From: Cryptomeria japonica
Taxonomy: Eukaryota; Streptophyta; Pinopsida; Cupressales; Cupressaceae
Direction: 5' to 3'
Assembly (NCBI RefSeq): GCF_030272615.1
Contig: NC_081412.1
Span: 473,788,157-473,852,156, forward strand
Length of the DNA stretch: 64,000 nt
The position numbers were made by a program, and so were the translations under genes. Position 1 is the stretch's first letter. Each line of letters begins with the position of its first letter. The notes beneath the pieces were generated by a model. That model was not told the DNA's origin and ran no database searches. It worked only from the letters and a program-made list of their open reading frames with translations. Below, one piece after another: positions 32,750-43,089 of this stretch.

Positions 32750-33621
32750 TTCTGAAACCCTCAAACAATAACCCCAATAAATCTAATATTGGTCAAAAAA
32801 AAACTACCAGTGTGAACTTTTGATTTCACTTTCAAGAAAACCTTGCGCCAAGATATTAGCTTGGTATTATCCCTAACTATACACAGCAAATTAGCGCCAA
32901 ATAAAAATTGCAATGGAAAATCAGATAAATCAAATCCACATATAGCACACAGAATTTTGGACAACTATCCTTGGCAAAATCCCAATTTGGGGAAAACCAA
33001 TTTTCAAATCTGAGGTATATTACTAATTTGTTTAGCAAACTGCTATTGAGGAATTGTTATAATTGTTTGCATAATATCGGCAATACAAACAGTCTCCTCT
33101 TTGTCACTCATTGAACTGTCGACAAACATTTGTTGAACCTCCCTCTATAACTCAGAAGTTGGAACTTCCTCCTCCTTACCTTGCTAAACAACTCTCCTCT
33201 GTCTGACTAAAAACTCAGCTAATTCCCATACATTTATCCCACGCAATTTGTCTCAATGATCCCTTACATTTATTTTCTCATTTGAGTACTAAAGGGCCAC
33301 GAAGTGAAAGGGGTTGGAAAGCCAACAGGTTCCAGTTCACATTCCTTTGTGATCTCAGTCCTCATGACACCTCTCAAGGCTGGAACACTTGACAAACTAT
33401 CTAATTTAACAACACTTTTAGATTTCCTTCCTCCACAGATGGTGACCTATATTTCGTTGGTTTTCTTTGCTTTGCACAAATTTCTCATGTACAAGTTGTT
33501 GGCAATGCCCTTCATCATAGTCTTCCACCTAATGTCGAGGATAATATTTTCAATGTAGCAGGCCCTTTGATGGTACATTCTGCCCAAGGAAAAGAACTAG
33601 CATTTGAGGATGGTGTGGAGA
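32750..33621. other. spacer, possible leader of the - strand copia
   Basis: No clear LTR or primer-binding site was found upstream of the gag start on the - strand. No other gene was recognised. Confidence 0.45.
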
Positions 33622-34338
33622 TGACATAACATCTCTGGCTGAACCCCAAACACATACTCCATTCTCAGATAATAATTATAGGAATTTCAGAGAATAAAAC
33701 ATCACCTACAAACTTCCTGTCATAACCATGACATGAACATAACATAATAGCGAAGAATAGAGTTTGTTAATAGAAACCTATTTAACTATTCTCTAAGCAC
33801 CCAGTTAAATAGGAAAAAGAATAATCAACAAGACAACATATGAACCCAAAATATCAACTTTATTATTACTCAAGATAATATTTTTGTGACCTTTATTATT
33901 ACTCATATGAATGATTACTCAAAATCTCAAATGGTGGTGATAACATACAAATTTAGATGATTACATATAACAATCACACCATACCCCAATTTTGGGTTTC
34001 TCTAGTTTTGTGTTGATTATACACTTTGGCTTCTGACCCCCTTCTAACACACACACTTACTAAACCTCTCTCTCCCTTTTAAGCATCTGGTTGCCTAGTT
34101 AAAATACTCGATTCAATTTCTCCTCTGGCCGCTTGAATTCTCCTATCTATTTGGCTACCAACTGTTACTAAATATTCTCACCGCTCAGTATTTGTTCTGG
34201 CTTCCTTTTGCCCAAAGGTAACTAATCTATCGTGTCCAATTTATTGTTGATGTGTCGACATGATTTGTGTCTCTTGAGCTGATGCTGCCAATAAGACCCA
34301 ACCAGTTAATTAGAAAGATCTAGTACAATGCTCCTACA
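33622..34338 (-). repeat. 3' LTR (left) of the short LTR element
   Basis: Starts TGACATAACATCTCTGGCTG and ends CAATGCTCCTACA. Aligns along its length with 34961-35726. Confidence 0.75.
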
Positions 34339-34352
34339 TCAAACTCCCCAGA
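34339..34352 (-). other. polypurine tract of the short LTR element
   Basis: On the - strand TCTGGGGAGTTTGA directly precedes the TGTAGGAGC start of the LTR. Confidence 0.6.
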
Positions 34353-34937
34353 AGAAAAAAGATCATGTGCTCCTACACATGGGCTATCAATCAACACTTG
34401 CCTCTATAATGTTTCTTCATCCTTCATAAATCTTCAACTGCCTATCCGTGTCTTCATCTTCTTGCATTTAGTTTTGTCTTGTCTTCATTCATTTTGTCTT
34501 TGCCTCTTTCAACAGGTTCACAACTACATCTTCACAAGGACACATGGCTATCCTTTCAACTACTCCCATCAATTGCATAATAATAACTCTCTCTAGGTTG
34601 CAAACTCAAAGGTTTCAAATATCCATCACTCTTGTTGCTTCCTCACATAATTACCAACATACTGCCATCTACCCATCGAAGATCCTGGAAGATGTACTAC
34701 CACCCTTCTTCAGTGGTCTCTCATCTTTGAACCTTCTACCCAGCTTCATCTTGTTGGAGACAGTACCACAGACCTCTTTTATGTCTGCCACACACATACC
34801 TTCACAATCCTCTTCCTTACTGTAGCCTTGATGGATCAACCTGCAACCAATGAACTTGGCAACACAAAATCGGAAACCTTTTAGCAAGGTCCTGGTGTAG
34901 GTTGCTTCCTTCGGTGATCTATCTACACACTCAAGAT

Positions 34938-34956
34938 CTTATTGATTTGATACCAA
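34938..34956 (-). other. primer-binding site, tRNA-Met type
   Basis: On the - strand TTGGTATCAAATCAATAAG lies four bases from the LTR end. TGGTATCA is the 3' end complement of initiator tRNA-Met. Confidence 0.7.
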
Positions 34957-34960
34957 TTGA

Positions 34961-35726
34961 TGTAGCAGCTTTGGCTAAACCCCAAATACACACTCCATTC
35001 TCAGAGAATAATGATAGGAAATTAGGGAAAATAAAATAGCACCTTTAGACTTCCTGTCAGAACCATGCAATGAACAAAACAAAATAGAGAATAACAGAGT
35101 TCGTTAACAGAAAACTATTTAACTATTCTCTCAACACCCAGTTACATAGGAACAAGAATAACCAACAAGACAACATATGAATGCCTCAAAATCTCAACTT
35201 TATTATTACTCAACAAACAATGGTGATTAAATACAAAGTTAGATGATTACATATAACAATTAGACCATACCCCAATTTCGGGTTTCTCTAGTTCTACGCT
35301 GATTATACACTTTGGCTTCTGTGGTTAGGCCGAACCCCCTTCTAACACACACACTTACTAAACCTCTCTCTCCCTTTTAAGCCTCTATTTGCCTAGATAA
35401 AATGCCTGATTCAGTTTCTCCTATGGCCACTCAATTTCTCCTGACTGTTCGGCTACCAACCATTGCTAAATATTCTCACTACCCATTATTTGATCTGGTT
35501 TCCTTTATTCCAAAGGTAACTAATTTGTCATGTCTAATTTCCTATTTATGCGTCGATAGGATTTATGTGTACTCATTATTTGATCTGGCTTCCTTTTTCC
35601 CAAAGGTAACTAATCTGTCATGTCTAATTTCCTATTTATGTGTCGATAGGATTTGTGTCTCCTGAGCTGAGTCTGCCAATAAAAGCCAACCGGTCAATTA
35701 GAAAGATCTAGTGCGAGGCTCCTAGA
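34961..35726 (-). repeat. 5' LTR (right) of the short LTR element
   Basis: Starts TGTAGCAGCTTTGGCTAA and ends GCGAGGCTCCTAGA. It holds an internal duplication, TCATTATTTGATCTGG-type text at 35480-35560 and again at 35572-35650, which makes it longer than the other copy. Confidence 0.75.
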
Positions 35727-35739
35727 TTAGGAGACTTCC

Positions 35740-36092
35740 CACGTCTCTAGGTAATTTAGCCTTATAGTCATTATTACAGATGTTCCTCTTTTTTGGGTTT
35801 TTCTTGTGCTAGTAGTACTGTTATGAAGTCTTATATGGTCTTTTTGAATCAATGGTGCCTACTTCCGCTTGGCCTCTCGGGTATGCATGGTGCTATCTTG
35901 CATGGGCTTAGAGCCTCTAGTTTCTGGTTGAGCAGTAATAGGCTCCATTTTGTTCAGAAAATTTTCTCCATTTTCCCTATTGTTGGTTGATATCCAACAA
36001 ACTTTGATGTATAATCTTTATGTAATCTACTTTAATATTAATATATATTTTAGGCCTCATGCCTTTTGTAAAAAAAATAAAAAATTACTAGA
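35740..36092 (+). mobile_element. possible 3' tail of a LINE
   Basis: Ends TTTAGGCCTCATGCCTTTTGT followed by an A-rich tail (36070-36090), after TTAATATTAATATA. The layout resembles the GGCCTTTT... poly(A) end of the LINE at 57000. A short ORF at 35793-35990 shows no recognisable domain. Only the tail supports the call. Confidence 0.35.
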
Positions 36093-37020
36093 GTCAACCT
36101 CTCTTCTATAAAAGAATGGAACATGAACTGACCAAAGATGTTGAGTCTAGCTTACTTCTCAAAAGGAGAGCCAAACTACATGGGTTCTATTACTTTACTA
36201 AAAAATAGGATTGATTGATTATAATGCCTAAATAGATCTTAAAGAATGCTTGAATTTCTTAATAAATTAACAAAATAGAGATGCAAATACATAGAAGAAT
36301 AACACACAGTCACAAAAATAATAATGGGATCCAAGGGAGAAACTATCACCAAACCATAGGATTTCTATATAGGACTCAAATGCTCAATGACCCTGTCTTG
36401 ACATTTTACAGTACAATTTTTTGTTTAGATGCAGGGTCGATAGGCTCATTTTTGGTCTCTTGAAATCTAGGTTGAAATTGTGAGGACACAAGCATTGAGC
36501 AACTTTGTTTGAGGTTTTTATCTAGGATTCATGATGATGATGTCTGTCATTGATCGCTTTTTTTTCTTGTACCTCAACTCCATCATTAATTTCTAGATCT
36601 ACACCTATAAAAAGCATAGAAAAAAAAATATGTTGTGTCTATATATGAATGAGCTTGCCTTAATCAATCCCTCATTTTGATATTTCTACCTCCATGAATA
36701 GTAGAGTTGATAACTGATAAGAGTGTGTTCTCTAAACCTTAAATATGTCTAAGATTGTGACACGCAATAAAAAAATCTATAAAAACATAAAATTCCTATT
36801 GAGATGCATTAGAGTGGAGTCTTAGATGATTCGAACAAAAGGTGGTATAATGTTGAACCCAGGGTAGCAAATTAAGCTTAAAGACAAAAATACTAATAAT
36901 TCAAATCTACAGAATCTTAAAACTCAGGAATGTTATAATAGCATAATAACTAGAAACCTTGAGGAGATGTAGAAGTCAGTCATCAGTCAGCCAGTCCCTC
37001 TAATTCTTCAACATCCTTCT
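36093..37020. other. spacer, nothing recognised
   Basis: AT-rich sequence without gene, domain or repeat that I can name. Confidence 0.45.
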
Positions 37021-37171
37021 TGTTAGTGTATTAATATTACATTCACTAAATTGGTGTACTATTAGTTAGCAGCTAGTTGAAAGGTGCAGTTGAAAGGTAC
37101 AGTTGTAAAATCCTTATACATATTTATTTAAAGATAATTGAAATAATCAAATAAGCACTTTTTCCTTTATA
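37021..37171 (+). repeat. left LTR of the short copia-like element
   Basis: About 150 bp, ending TTTTTCCTTTATA directly before the primer-binding site. It aligns with 38573-38702 plus 39081-39107. Confidence 0.6.
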
Positions 37172-37184
37172 TGGTATCAGAGCC
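37172..37184 (+). other. primer-binding site TGGTATCAGAGCC
   Basis: Matches the 3' end complement of plant initiator tRNA-Met, used by many copia elements. Confidence 0.8.
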
Positions 37185-37481
37185 ATGTGAAAGTTGAGGG
37201 AAAAATAAAGCGATGTAAACTCTTATGTGTTTGAAGATGTTAATGGATATGCAATCGTCTCAAAGAAATGACTCGTGCGCATAAGGATCTCTGACGTACA
37301 AACAACTGCAAAATGATGAAAGGAAAATGAAGCTCAGTTGTGATAAAGTTGATAGATTCTAGTCTCGTGTGAAGCATTACAATTGAATACTCCAAATTTA
37401 TTTTTATTCTCCATTTTTTATTTGTGTTCTTTCCCATTAAATTGTGGAAAACTTCCATTAGATTGACTACAGTAAATAAAG

Positions 37482-37686
37482 AGTTTTTTATCTTTCAGGC
37501 ATCGCTGCACAGATTTTACCTTGAAGCAAGGTAAAGGGACAAAGAATGCAATTAATAGAATATAAGAATTTCAATTGTGGAGTAGTTTTTTATCTTTCAG
37601 GCATCGCTGCACAGATTTCACCTTGAAGCAAGGTAAAGGGGCAAATAATGCAATTAATAGAATATAAGAATTTCAATTGTGGAGTA
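37482..37686 (+). repeat. tandem duplication of a 102 bp unit
   Basis: AGTTTTTTATCTTTCAGGCATCGC... occurs at 37482 and again at 37584, with only three or so differences. Each unit contains a pyrimidine tract and CAG, a 32-base stretch, then GTAAAGG, so it resembles an exon with both splice sites. Confidence 0.85.
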
Positions 37687-38572
37687 GATGTTTTGACAGT
37701 GTGAGTCATGGTGATCTTAGGGAGATATCGTATCAAAGTTTGATTTATTTTTTTATATAAATTTATTGTAAGGAGATATAGCATTATGGAGATACAAGGT
37801 TGAACATGGTTGTACCTATGATGGAAGTCTTTGTCACGGGGAACCATTTTGATGGTATGAATCTTTCTTATGGTGATCTTGTAAGAGAATATATCTAGAA
37901 GTGTCTTATTATTTTTGTATATCTAGAAGTGTTCTATTATTTTTGTTGGTTAGGCTTATGGAGGTTATGGTATTTCTTTTGATGCTAGTTTTAGAGGATA
38001 AAGAGTAACAAGATCAATTTGAAGGTTGGTGACATGAGAGGATGGAGGATTTCAATTATATCAAGCTTGCTTCTCACTTTGCGATGGTGGTTTGAATGAG
38101 AGACATTTTTGGATTGGATTTATTGCTTTGATATCCTTGTATTAGTTGATAGATTTGATGAATACATGTATTGTGAAGTTTTATTTTTGGATACAGGTAA
38201 GGGATCTAGTGTTAAACTCAATATGGATTGTTGTCTAGAGAGCTCACAAGACTATGATTGGGAATTACAACATTACAAGGGTAAATATATAGCTTGGTTG
38301 ATGGTTGTCCAATAATTTGGTGTTTGTTATTTTGGAGTTTGAGGAAATGAGAACAAGAAAATTCAGCTTTTACAAGGGTCCTAATGAAGTTTGGCAGAGT
38401 TCCACTTGATTCAATATTTGGTAAAACTTCATGGGAAAATATCCAGAAAAATAGGTATTTGTTTTATGTCATTAGATGTTTTTTTTGTGTAATCCTTAAG
38501 GGGCATCCCTTGGCTATGTGAAGCTTAAGGTTTAGACAGTGCATTTATAGGAACAATGCAATAAGGGGTGAA
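37687..38572. other. interior of the short copia-like element
   Basis: Chance ORFs only. The purine tract AATAAGGGGTGAA (38560-38572) precedes the right LTR. Confidence 0.5.
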
Positions 38573-38702
38573 TGTGAGAATGTTTATATTATACTATCTA
38601 AATTACTATACTATTAGTTAGTGGGTAGTTGAAAAGTGTGGTTGCAAAAATATTAAGTACATAGTTTTTTCCTTATATACATGTATTTATAGGTCATTCA
38701 AA
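38573..38702 (+). repeat. right LTR of the short copia-like element, first part
   Basis: Starts TGTGAGAATGTTTATATTA and aligns with the left LTR. It breaks off where the miniature element starts, and continues at 39081-39107 (AATAATGAAG ... TTTTCC). Confidence 0.55.
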
Positions 38703-38861
38703 TGTTAGAAGTATGGTTTTCATTGCACCAAAAGATTGACTTGTTAATGCCCGATACAACCACTAGATTAATAGAATCCATAGGAGGTGGTTAAGAAATG
38801 TCACAAACCCGAGCCCTACGTTGCACAACACAAGGAGACCAAAGGTGCACACCTTGCAAAA
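38703..38861 (-). repeat. left LTR of the miniature element
   Basis: TGTTAGAAGTATGG ... CCTTGCAAAA, aligned over its whole length with 38917-39075. Confidence 0.78.
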
Positions 38862-38916
38862 TCCCCCATAGTGCAAGCAAGGGGTTTGAACCTGTGACCC
38901 AAGGTATGATACCACT

Positions 38917-39075
38917 TGTTAGAAGTACGATTGTCATTACATCAAAAGCTCAGCTTATTAATGCCCTATACAACCACTAGACTTATAGAATCCACAAGAG
39001 GTAGTTAAACCATGTCACAAACCCAAGCACTACACTGTACAACACAAGGAGACCAAGGGCGCACACATTGCAACA
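38917..39075 (-). repeat. right LTR of the miniature element
   Basis: TGTTAGAAGTACGA ... CATTGCAACA. TGTT at one end and AACA at the other form the usual short inverted LTR ends. Confidence 0.78.
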
Positions 39076-39107
39076 TGAAATAATGAAGTAAAAAATTTTC
39101 CATTCAT

Positions 39108-39779
39108 TTAGTGCTTCAATCATCTTATAATAATATGGAATGATCAATTTATATAAACTTATCATGAGATTACCAATGATACTTAAGAATTGCAGAGTTG
39201 AGTAATCAATTCGATAGAGATTCATTATCATATTAAATCTATATTTTAAACTGGCAAAGCTACTAACTGAAGTATGGGTCACAAGGTTAATTTTTTTATT
39301 AAAATTGAACACATCACAATAAAATGCAAATATTGAGACTAGATCATGAAAGAAAAATCTCGACACTTGACGTGGCCACCATTTTATGCTATTTTATTAG
39401 GACTAGGGTGTTGGGCACCCAATAGCTTCCAAAATATGACCCCCAAAAGGGAAACACAGATTTTGAGGCTTGTGATATAGGACCTATTCTTAGTTTTTGT
39501 ATTTTATAAAAAATTAAGTGCACTATTAACAATGAAATTTGAGGATGGCATAGGACACATCTTATTGAGTTGGGCATAAGGCTCATGCTATGAATGGTCC
39601 TCAAATGATCCAAGTGTATGGAGCATAAATAAAGTGCTAAGTAGAGTGTGAAATTGGGTTTTCATTAGTAAGGAGCACATTTTAAGATGCTATATGCTTA
39701 TATTCATAATTAATTTTTAAAGTTTATTTTTTCTTGATAAGATTTGTTGACGTGTCTTATAATAAGTTCTGAATCACTA
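39108..39779. other. spacer, nothing recognised
   Basis: Short chance ORFs only. Integrase of the neighbouring - strand gypsy fragment would be expected here, but I could not see it. Confidence 0.4.
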
Positions 39780-40140
39780 TAAAATATATACATTTTGAAT
39801 GTTAAGAGACAAAATAACATACAAGACAACAATAAGGACTTTATACTCTACTATTGTTGGTACATAGGAAATTGGCACAATGAGATAGATGAATTGTCTT
39901 TCCCAAATAATCTATCTATATAACACTAGTATGAAAGAATATTCAGCATCTATAACTATCAAGTAACAAATCCAACCTTTTATCCACATCCATAGGAAGG
40001 ACATGGTCATCAAAAAATGCATCTTGATTTGAAAGATCTTTTGGTGAAGGTGCATTAACTAAATAGTTAGCCAACACTTGGCCCTTAATTGTTTTTTGAT
40101 AAATAAATTTAAATTCTAATTCTAATAATAACATAACCAT
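39780..40140 (-). pseudogene. Ty3/gypsy RNase H fragments
   Basis: On the - strand 39943-40140 reads EFKFIYQKTIKGQVLANYL, the end of a gypsy RNase H or connection region (usually ...KAIKGQALADFL). Further left, CTNNS and a broken EYEALI-like block suggest the start of a second RNase H, as in Tat/Ogre-type elements. It is heavily decayed. Orientation fits the protease fragment at 41167-42534, with the reverse transcriptase deleted in between. Confidence 0.65.
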
Positions 40141-41166
40141 TTAGTGATATGTCTTCATGATCTATCTTAGAAATGAGATGATTGACACATAATATTGTAT
40201 TAATTTCTCAGATTAGGTAAGGATTGTTGAAGTATGATATAATAATATAAGGTCATAGTGCAAAAATAATGGTCATAAAGTAAAGGAAAATCATAATTGT
40301 AATGATCATATCACTGAAATTAGAGATAGATCTTATAATAAAAACAAACAACCAAAAGATCAAAAATTGAAAGATAATGCTCAAATTAGAATAAATAAAA
40401 TGAGTTTGAAATCATAAGTATGTAATTGAGATGGAAGAAATAGAAAGGATAATTAAAATCAAACTTACCCCCAAGAGGTGGAAAATATATTTGAAATAGC
40501 AACAAGGATAACTAAGACCAAGAATGCTCACCAAGTGGTTGAAATGATAAAGGAATCATATATAAACGAAAATATAGATTTTAATAAGAGATAATTTGAT
40601 ATAAAATTAAAAGATACATTAAGAAAGCATGAAAGAATGATTGTCATAAATAAATTACCATAGTTAGTTGACCTTCCTTATTCCTTTAGTTTTGACTCAA
40701 TTATATGATATCATTGTTCTCCAAAGAGGAATCATCTAATTCATCATCATATTATTATTATTTTTTTAATTAATATTTTCCTCCTACTTGAAATGATATG
40801 TGTTTCTTCTTATATCCTATCAGTTCTCTTCTATTTAATTTGTAACATCGTTATGGGTTGGACTAACGTCTTTATATCCCTTATTTGAATTCATAAGATT
40901 AACCACATCAAGTAATGAGGCTTTAAAAACATGATAAATTTTTATTTTTCTTCTATCAATGAATTCTTGATATTTATTCTTGAATGTGATTCATCCATTT
41001 GTCCATTGTCTATGCATGAGAAGATAAGCATAGAGAATTATGTTGCAATTTTTATAACCTCAGATATATCAATCGTGAAGGAATCCTCATTGTCATCACT
41101 AGTAGCACATTCAAAAATTGGTGTCCTCATCCATCGTGATTTCGACCTAGAACCTAGAGGCAAAGA
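40141..41166. other. spacer within the - strand gypsy fragment
   Basis: AT-rich. The reverse transcriptase expected between G-patch and RNase H is not recognisable. Confidence 0.45.
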
Positions 41167-41700
41167 CTACGTCGGATCTTCAGGGGTTGTTTCTTGATCA
41201 ACTTTGAATTTTCTATAAAATTCCTCTTTTTCTGTGGGTTCACCTAGTTCTCTGAATGTCTTGGTGAGTGCATAGTCATTGGAGGATTTGTCCGAACCCC
41301 ATTCCCATTCATTGGAGTTGTTGGAATAGCAGTTCTCTTGTTGATCTTTGGAAGCCTTGATTTGTAATGCTTCTTCTGTCTTTCGAGTATTTACCCTAGA
41401 AGACATGAAACCAAGTCCTTTCGAGCACTCCTTTTTGAATGTCAATTCTGGTTGCAAAGGTTGAATGATACCTTGCTTTCTTAAGCCAAGAGGACTTTTA
41501 CCATCATACCCAAACTTTTGTAGGATCTTGAATCCTTTGCCATATTTTTCACACGGTATGCTAATGTGATCCTGCGTACCATTTTTAGGGTCTTTGTAAA
41601 GCATTTTGTATAAATCTTCTTCTTCCATTTCACCCCACTTTTGGAAGATAGTAGGATCCCACTTGAGTGTAATGATAGATACCCGTTTAGAAGGATGTGG
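41167..41700 (-). pseudogene. gypsy polyprotein segment with G-patch-like domain
   Basis: The - strand frame (from 41628) reads MEEEDLYKMLYKDPKNGT, then EKYGKGFKILQKFGYDGK, SPLGLRKQGIIQPLQPE and CSKGLGFMSS. The central part fits a G-patch (G-x-x-I/L-L-x-K-x-GY-x-G-x-x-LG-x-x-x-x-GI-x-x-P), an RNA-processing-related glycine-rich motif also known after the protease of some retroviruses. The protease segment lies immediately upstream on the - strand. A stop at about 41698 separates the two. No G-patch is visible in the related deletion element at 8933-10718. Confidence 0.6.
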
Positions 41701-42534
41701 TCATCCATATTCTTTTGGTGAACTCATAACTTGTCGTAAACACATGGTTTGATTCAAAGTGTATTCACCCATGCCTTTGTCTTGATATTTCCCTTTAAGC
41801 TTGCCTTGCTTTGATGTCGAAGGTTTTAATGATTTAGGGTCAATGTATGCAGAAGAGGGGATAGATTCTCTATTAATTGGAATGATTGTCTCAGCTTTTG
41901 GTCTCAAGTTATTGCAGTATATAAATGGATTAGGATCACCATTAACTATTATTTCAACTCCATTGTGAGGAAACTTAATGTATTGGTGGTATGTAGATGG
42001 GACTGCCCTCATGTCATGAATCCAAGGACGTCCTAGCAATATATTGTATGTGAGATCCAAGTATAGGACTTGACAAACCACATCCTTTGTGACTGGCCCA
42101 ACTCTGAGGGGCAAGGTGACTGTGCCCTTGGATGAACACTCTTCATCATCATATCCCTTGATGGTAATTTTGTTTGTAGCATTGACAACTTTATCTGAAT
42201 ATCACAATTGTATTATTGTATTCAAAGTACAAATGTTAAGACCAGGTCCTTTGTCTATCAGGACTCGTTTAATTCGATGTTTGTGTAGGAAGGCTTTAAT
42301 GTGTAAAGGTACATTATATGGCTAGCTCACAGAGGCGTCGTCAACTTCTATGAATGTAAGGGAGTGTGGAATGGAAAGGTATCCCACCATGGCTTGAAAC
42401 TGGTCCACATTTAGATCAGTAGTGATGGAAGTGTCTCTCAAAGTTTTGTCAAGAATGGCTTTATGTGCAGGGGATATGCGTAAGAGTTCGTGTGAGCTAT
42501 CGTCTGATTTGACGTATAGCCAACATGCATTCAA
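41701..42534 (-). pseudogene. Ty3/gypsy aspartic protease, related to the 3.9-14.6 kb element
   Basis: The - strand gives LRISPAHKAILDKTLRDT, LNVDQFQAMVGYLSIPHS, VLIDKGPGLNICTL and YNILLGRPWIHDM, nearly the same text as 9525-10111. The catalytic Asp is present, but the following Gly became Lys (IDKG). A stop near 42322 and small shifts near 42200 break it. After the protease, RESIPSSAYIDPKSLKPST matches the linker of the other element. It is the only piece in the window from what may be the autonomous relative. Confidence 0.85.
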
Positions 42535-42689
42535 TTTTGGATCACTTCATCACATGACTCACGAATTATCATGATTGTTTGTCATAATTTTAGAAACACA
42601 TTTTGAATTCCCCAGAATATTCTCTTTTCCTGCGACCACATTTAATTTATGATGCATGTATCAATTTTGCATAGAACTTTTTGGTCTTT

Positions 42690-43010
42690 AAGAATTCAAA
42701 CTTTGAACCTTGAACCAAGAACCAAGAGATTCAAAGGTTCAATTTCAAAAATGAGAAACAACATAGAACAACACAAAATACCAACTACATGACAAGATAG
42801 ATAACAATTAACGAGTAAAGATGAAATTTACGCAAGACTAACTTTGAACCTTGAACCTTGAACCAAAAAATGGTTCAACAGTTCAATTTCAACACAAATT
42901 GTAACAAAGCACTCGCCTTATCATAAAACAAAGCTGGGAAGAAAAATTCTTTAAAGCGTGATTTCAACTTTGAACCTTGAACTTTTAAAAGGTTCAATGA
43001 TTCGGGTTCA
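42690..43010. repeat. GAACCTTGAACC repeats
   Basis: CTTTGAACCTTGAACC occurs near 42705, 42843 and 42967. Each is followed within about 20-30 bases by an inverted GGTTCAA. The clusters can therefore form short hairpins. Confidence 0.7.
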
Positions 43011-43089
43011 AAGAAAGAAAATATATGATTGAAAGGGAAAAGAAAGACCAAAAGGCGACCTTTGTGTTTGGAATTTTAATGAAAAATTA

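Larger units (their letters stand above)
33622..35726 (-). mobile_element. short non-autonomous LTR element, about 2.1 kb
   Basis: Two long direct repeats, 33622-34338 and 34961-35726, enclose a 622 bp interior. On the - strand the interior starts with a TTGGTATCA primer-binding site (34956 and down, complementary to initiator tRNA-Met, as in copia elements) and ends with TTCTTCTGGGGAGTTTGA before TGTAGGAGC. The interior has only short ORFs and no gag or pol. The two LTRs differ at many positions and by small indels, so the insertion is old. No convincing target duplication was found (GGAGA versus TTAGG). Confidence 0.75.
38703..39075 (-). mobile_element. 373 bp miniature LTR element (TRIM/SMART-like)
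   Basis: Two 159 bp direct repeats, 38703-38861 and 38917-39075, both starting TGTTAGAAGTA. The second ends TTGCAACA. Only 55 bp lie between them. On the - strand these hold AGTGGTATCATACC (primer-binding site), GGTTCAAACCCC, and CTATGGGGGAT (polypurine tract). Flanks TCAAA and TGAAA differ by one base. The element has no coding capacity and sits in the right LTR of a copia-like element. Confidence 0.78.
37021..39107 (+). mobile_element. short copia-like LTR element without coding capacity
   Basis: The left LTR (37021-37171) starts TGTTAGTGTATTAATATT. It is followed by TGGTATCAGAGCC, a textbook tRNA-Met primer-binding site. The right LTR starts at 38573 (TGTGAGAATGTTTATATT) after the purine tract AATAAGGGGTGAA. 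Both LTRs share TACTATTAGTTAG and GTAGTTGAAA / CTAGTTGAAA words. The right LTR is cut by a miniature element at 38703-39075 and ends near 39107. The interior holds no gag or pol. Confidence 0.65.

Noticed and set aside
38862-38916. tRNA gene or tRNA-derived SINE from the GGTTCAAACCC B-box match
   Set aside because: No A-box or cloverleaf was found; the motif lies between two LTRs.
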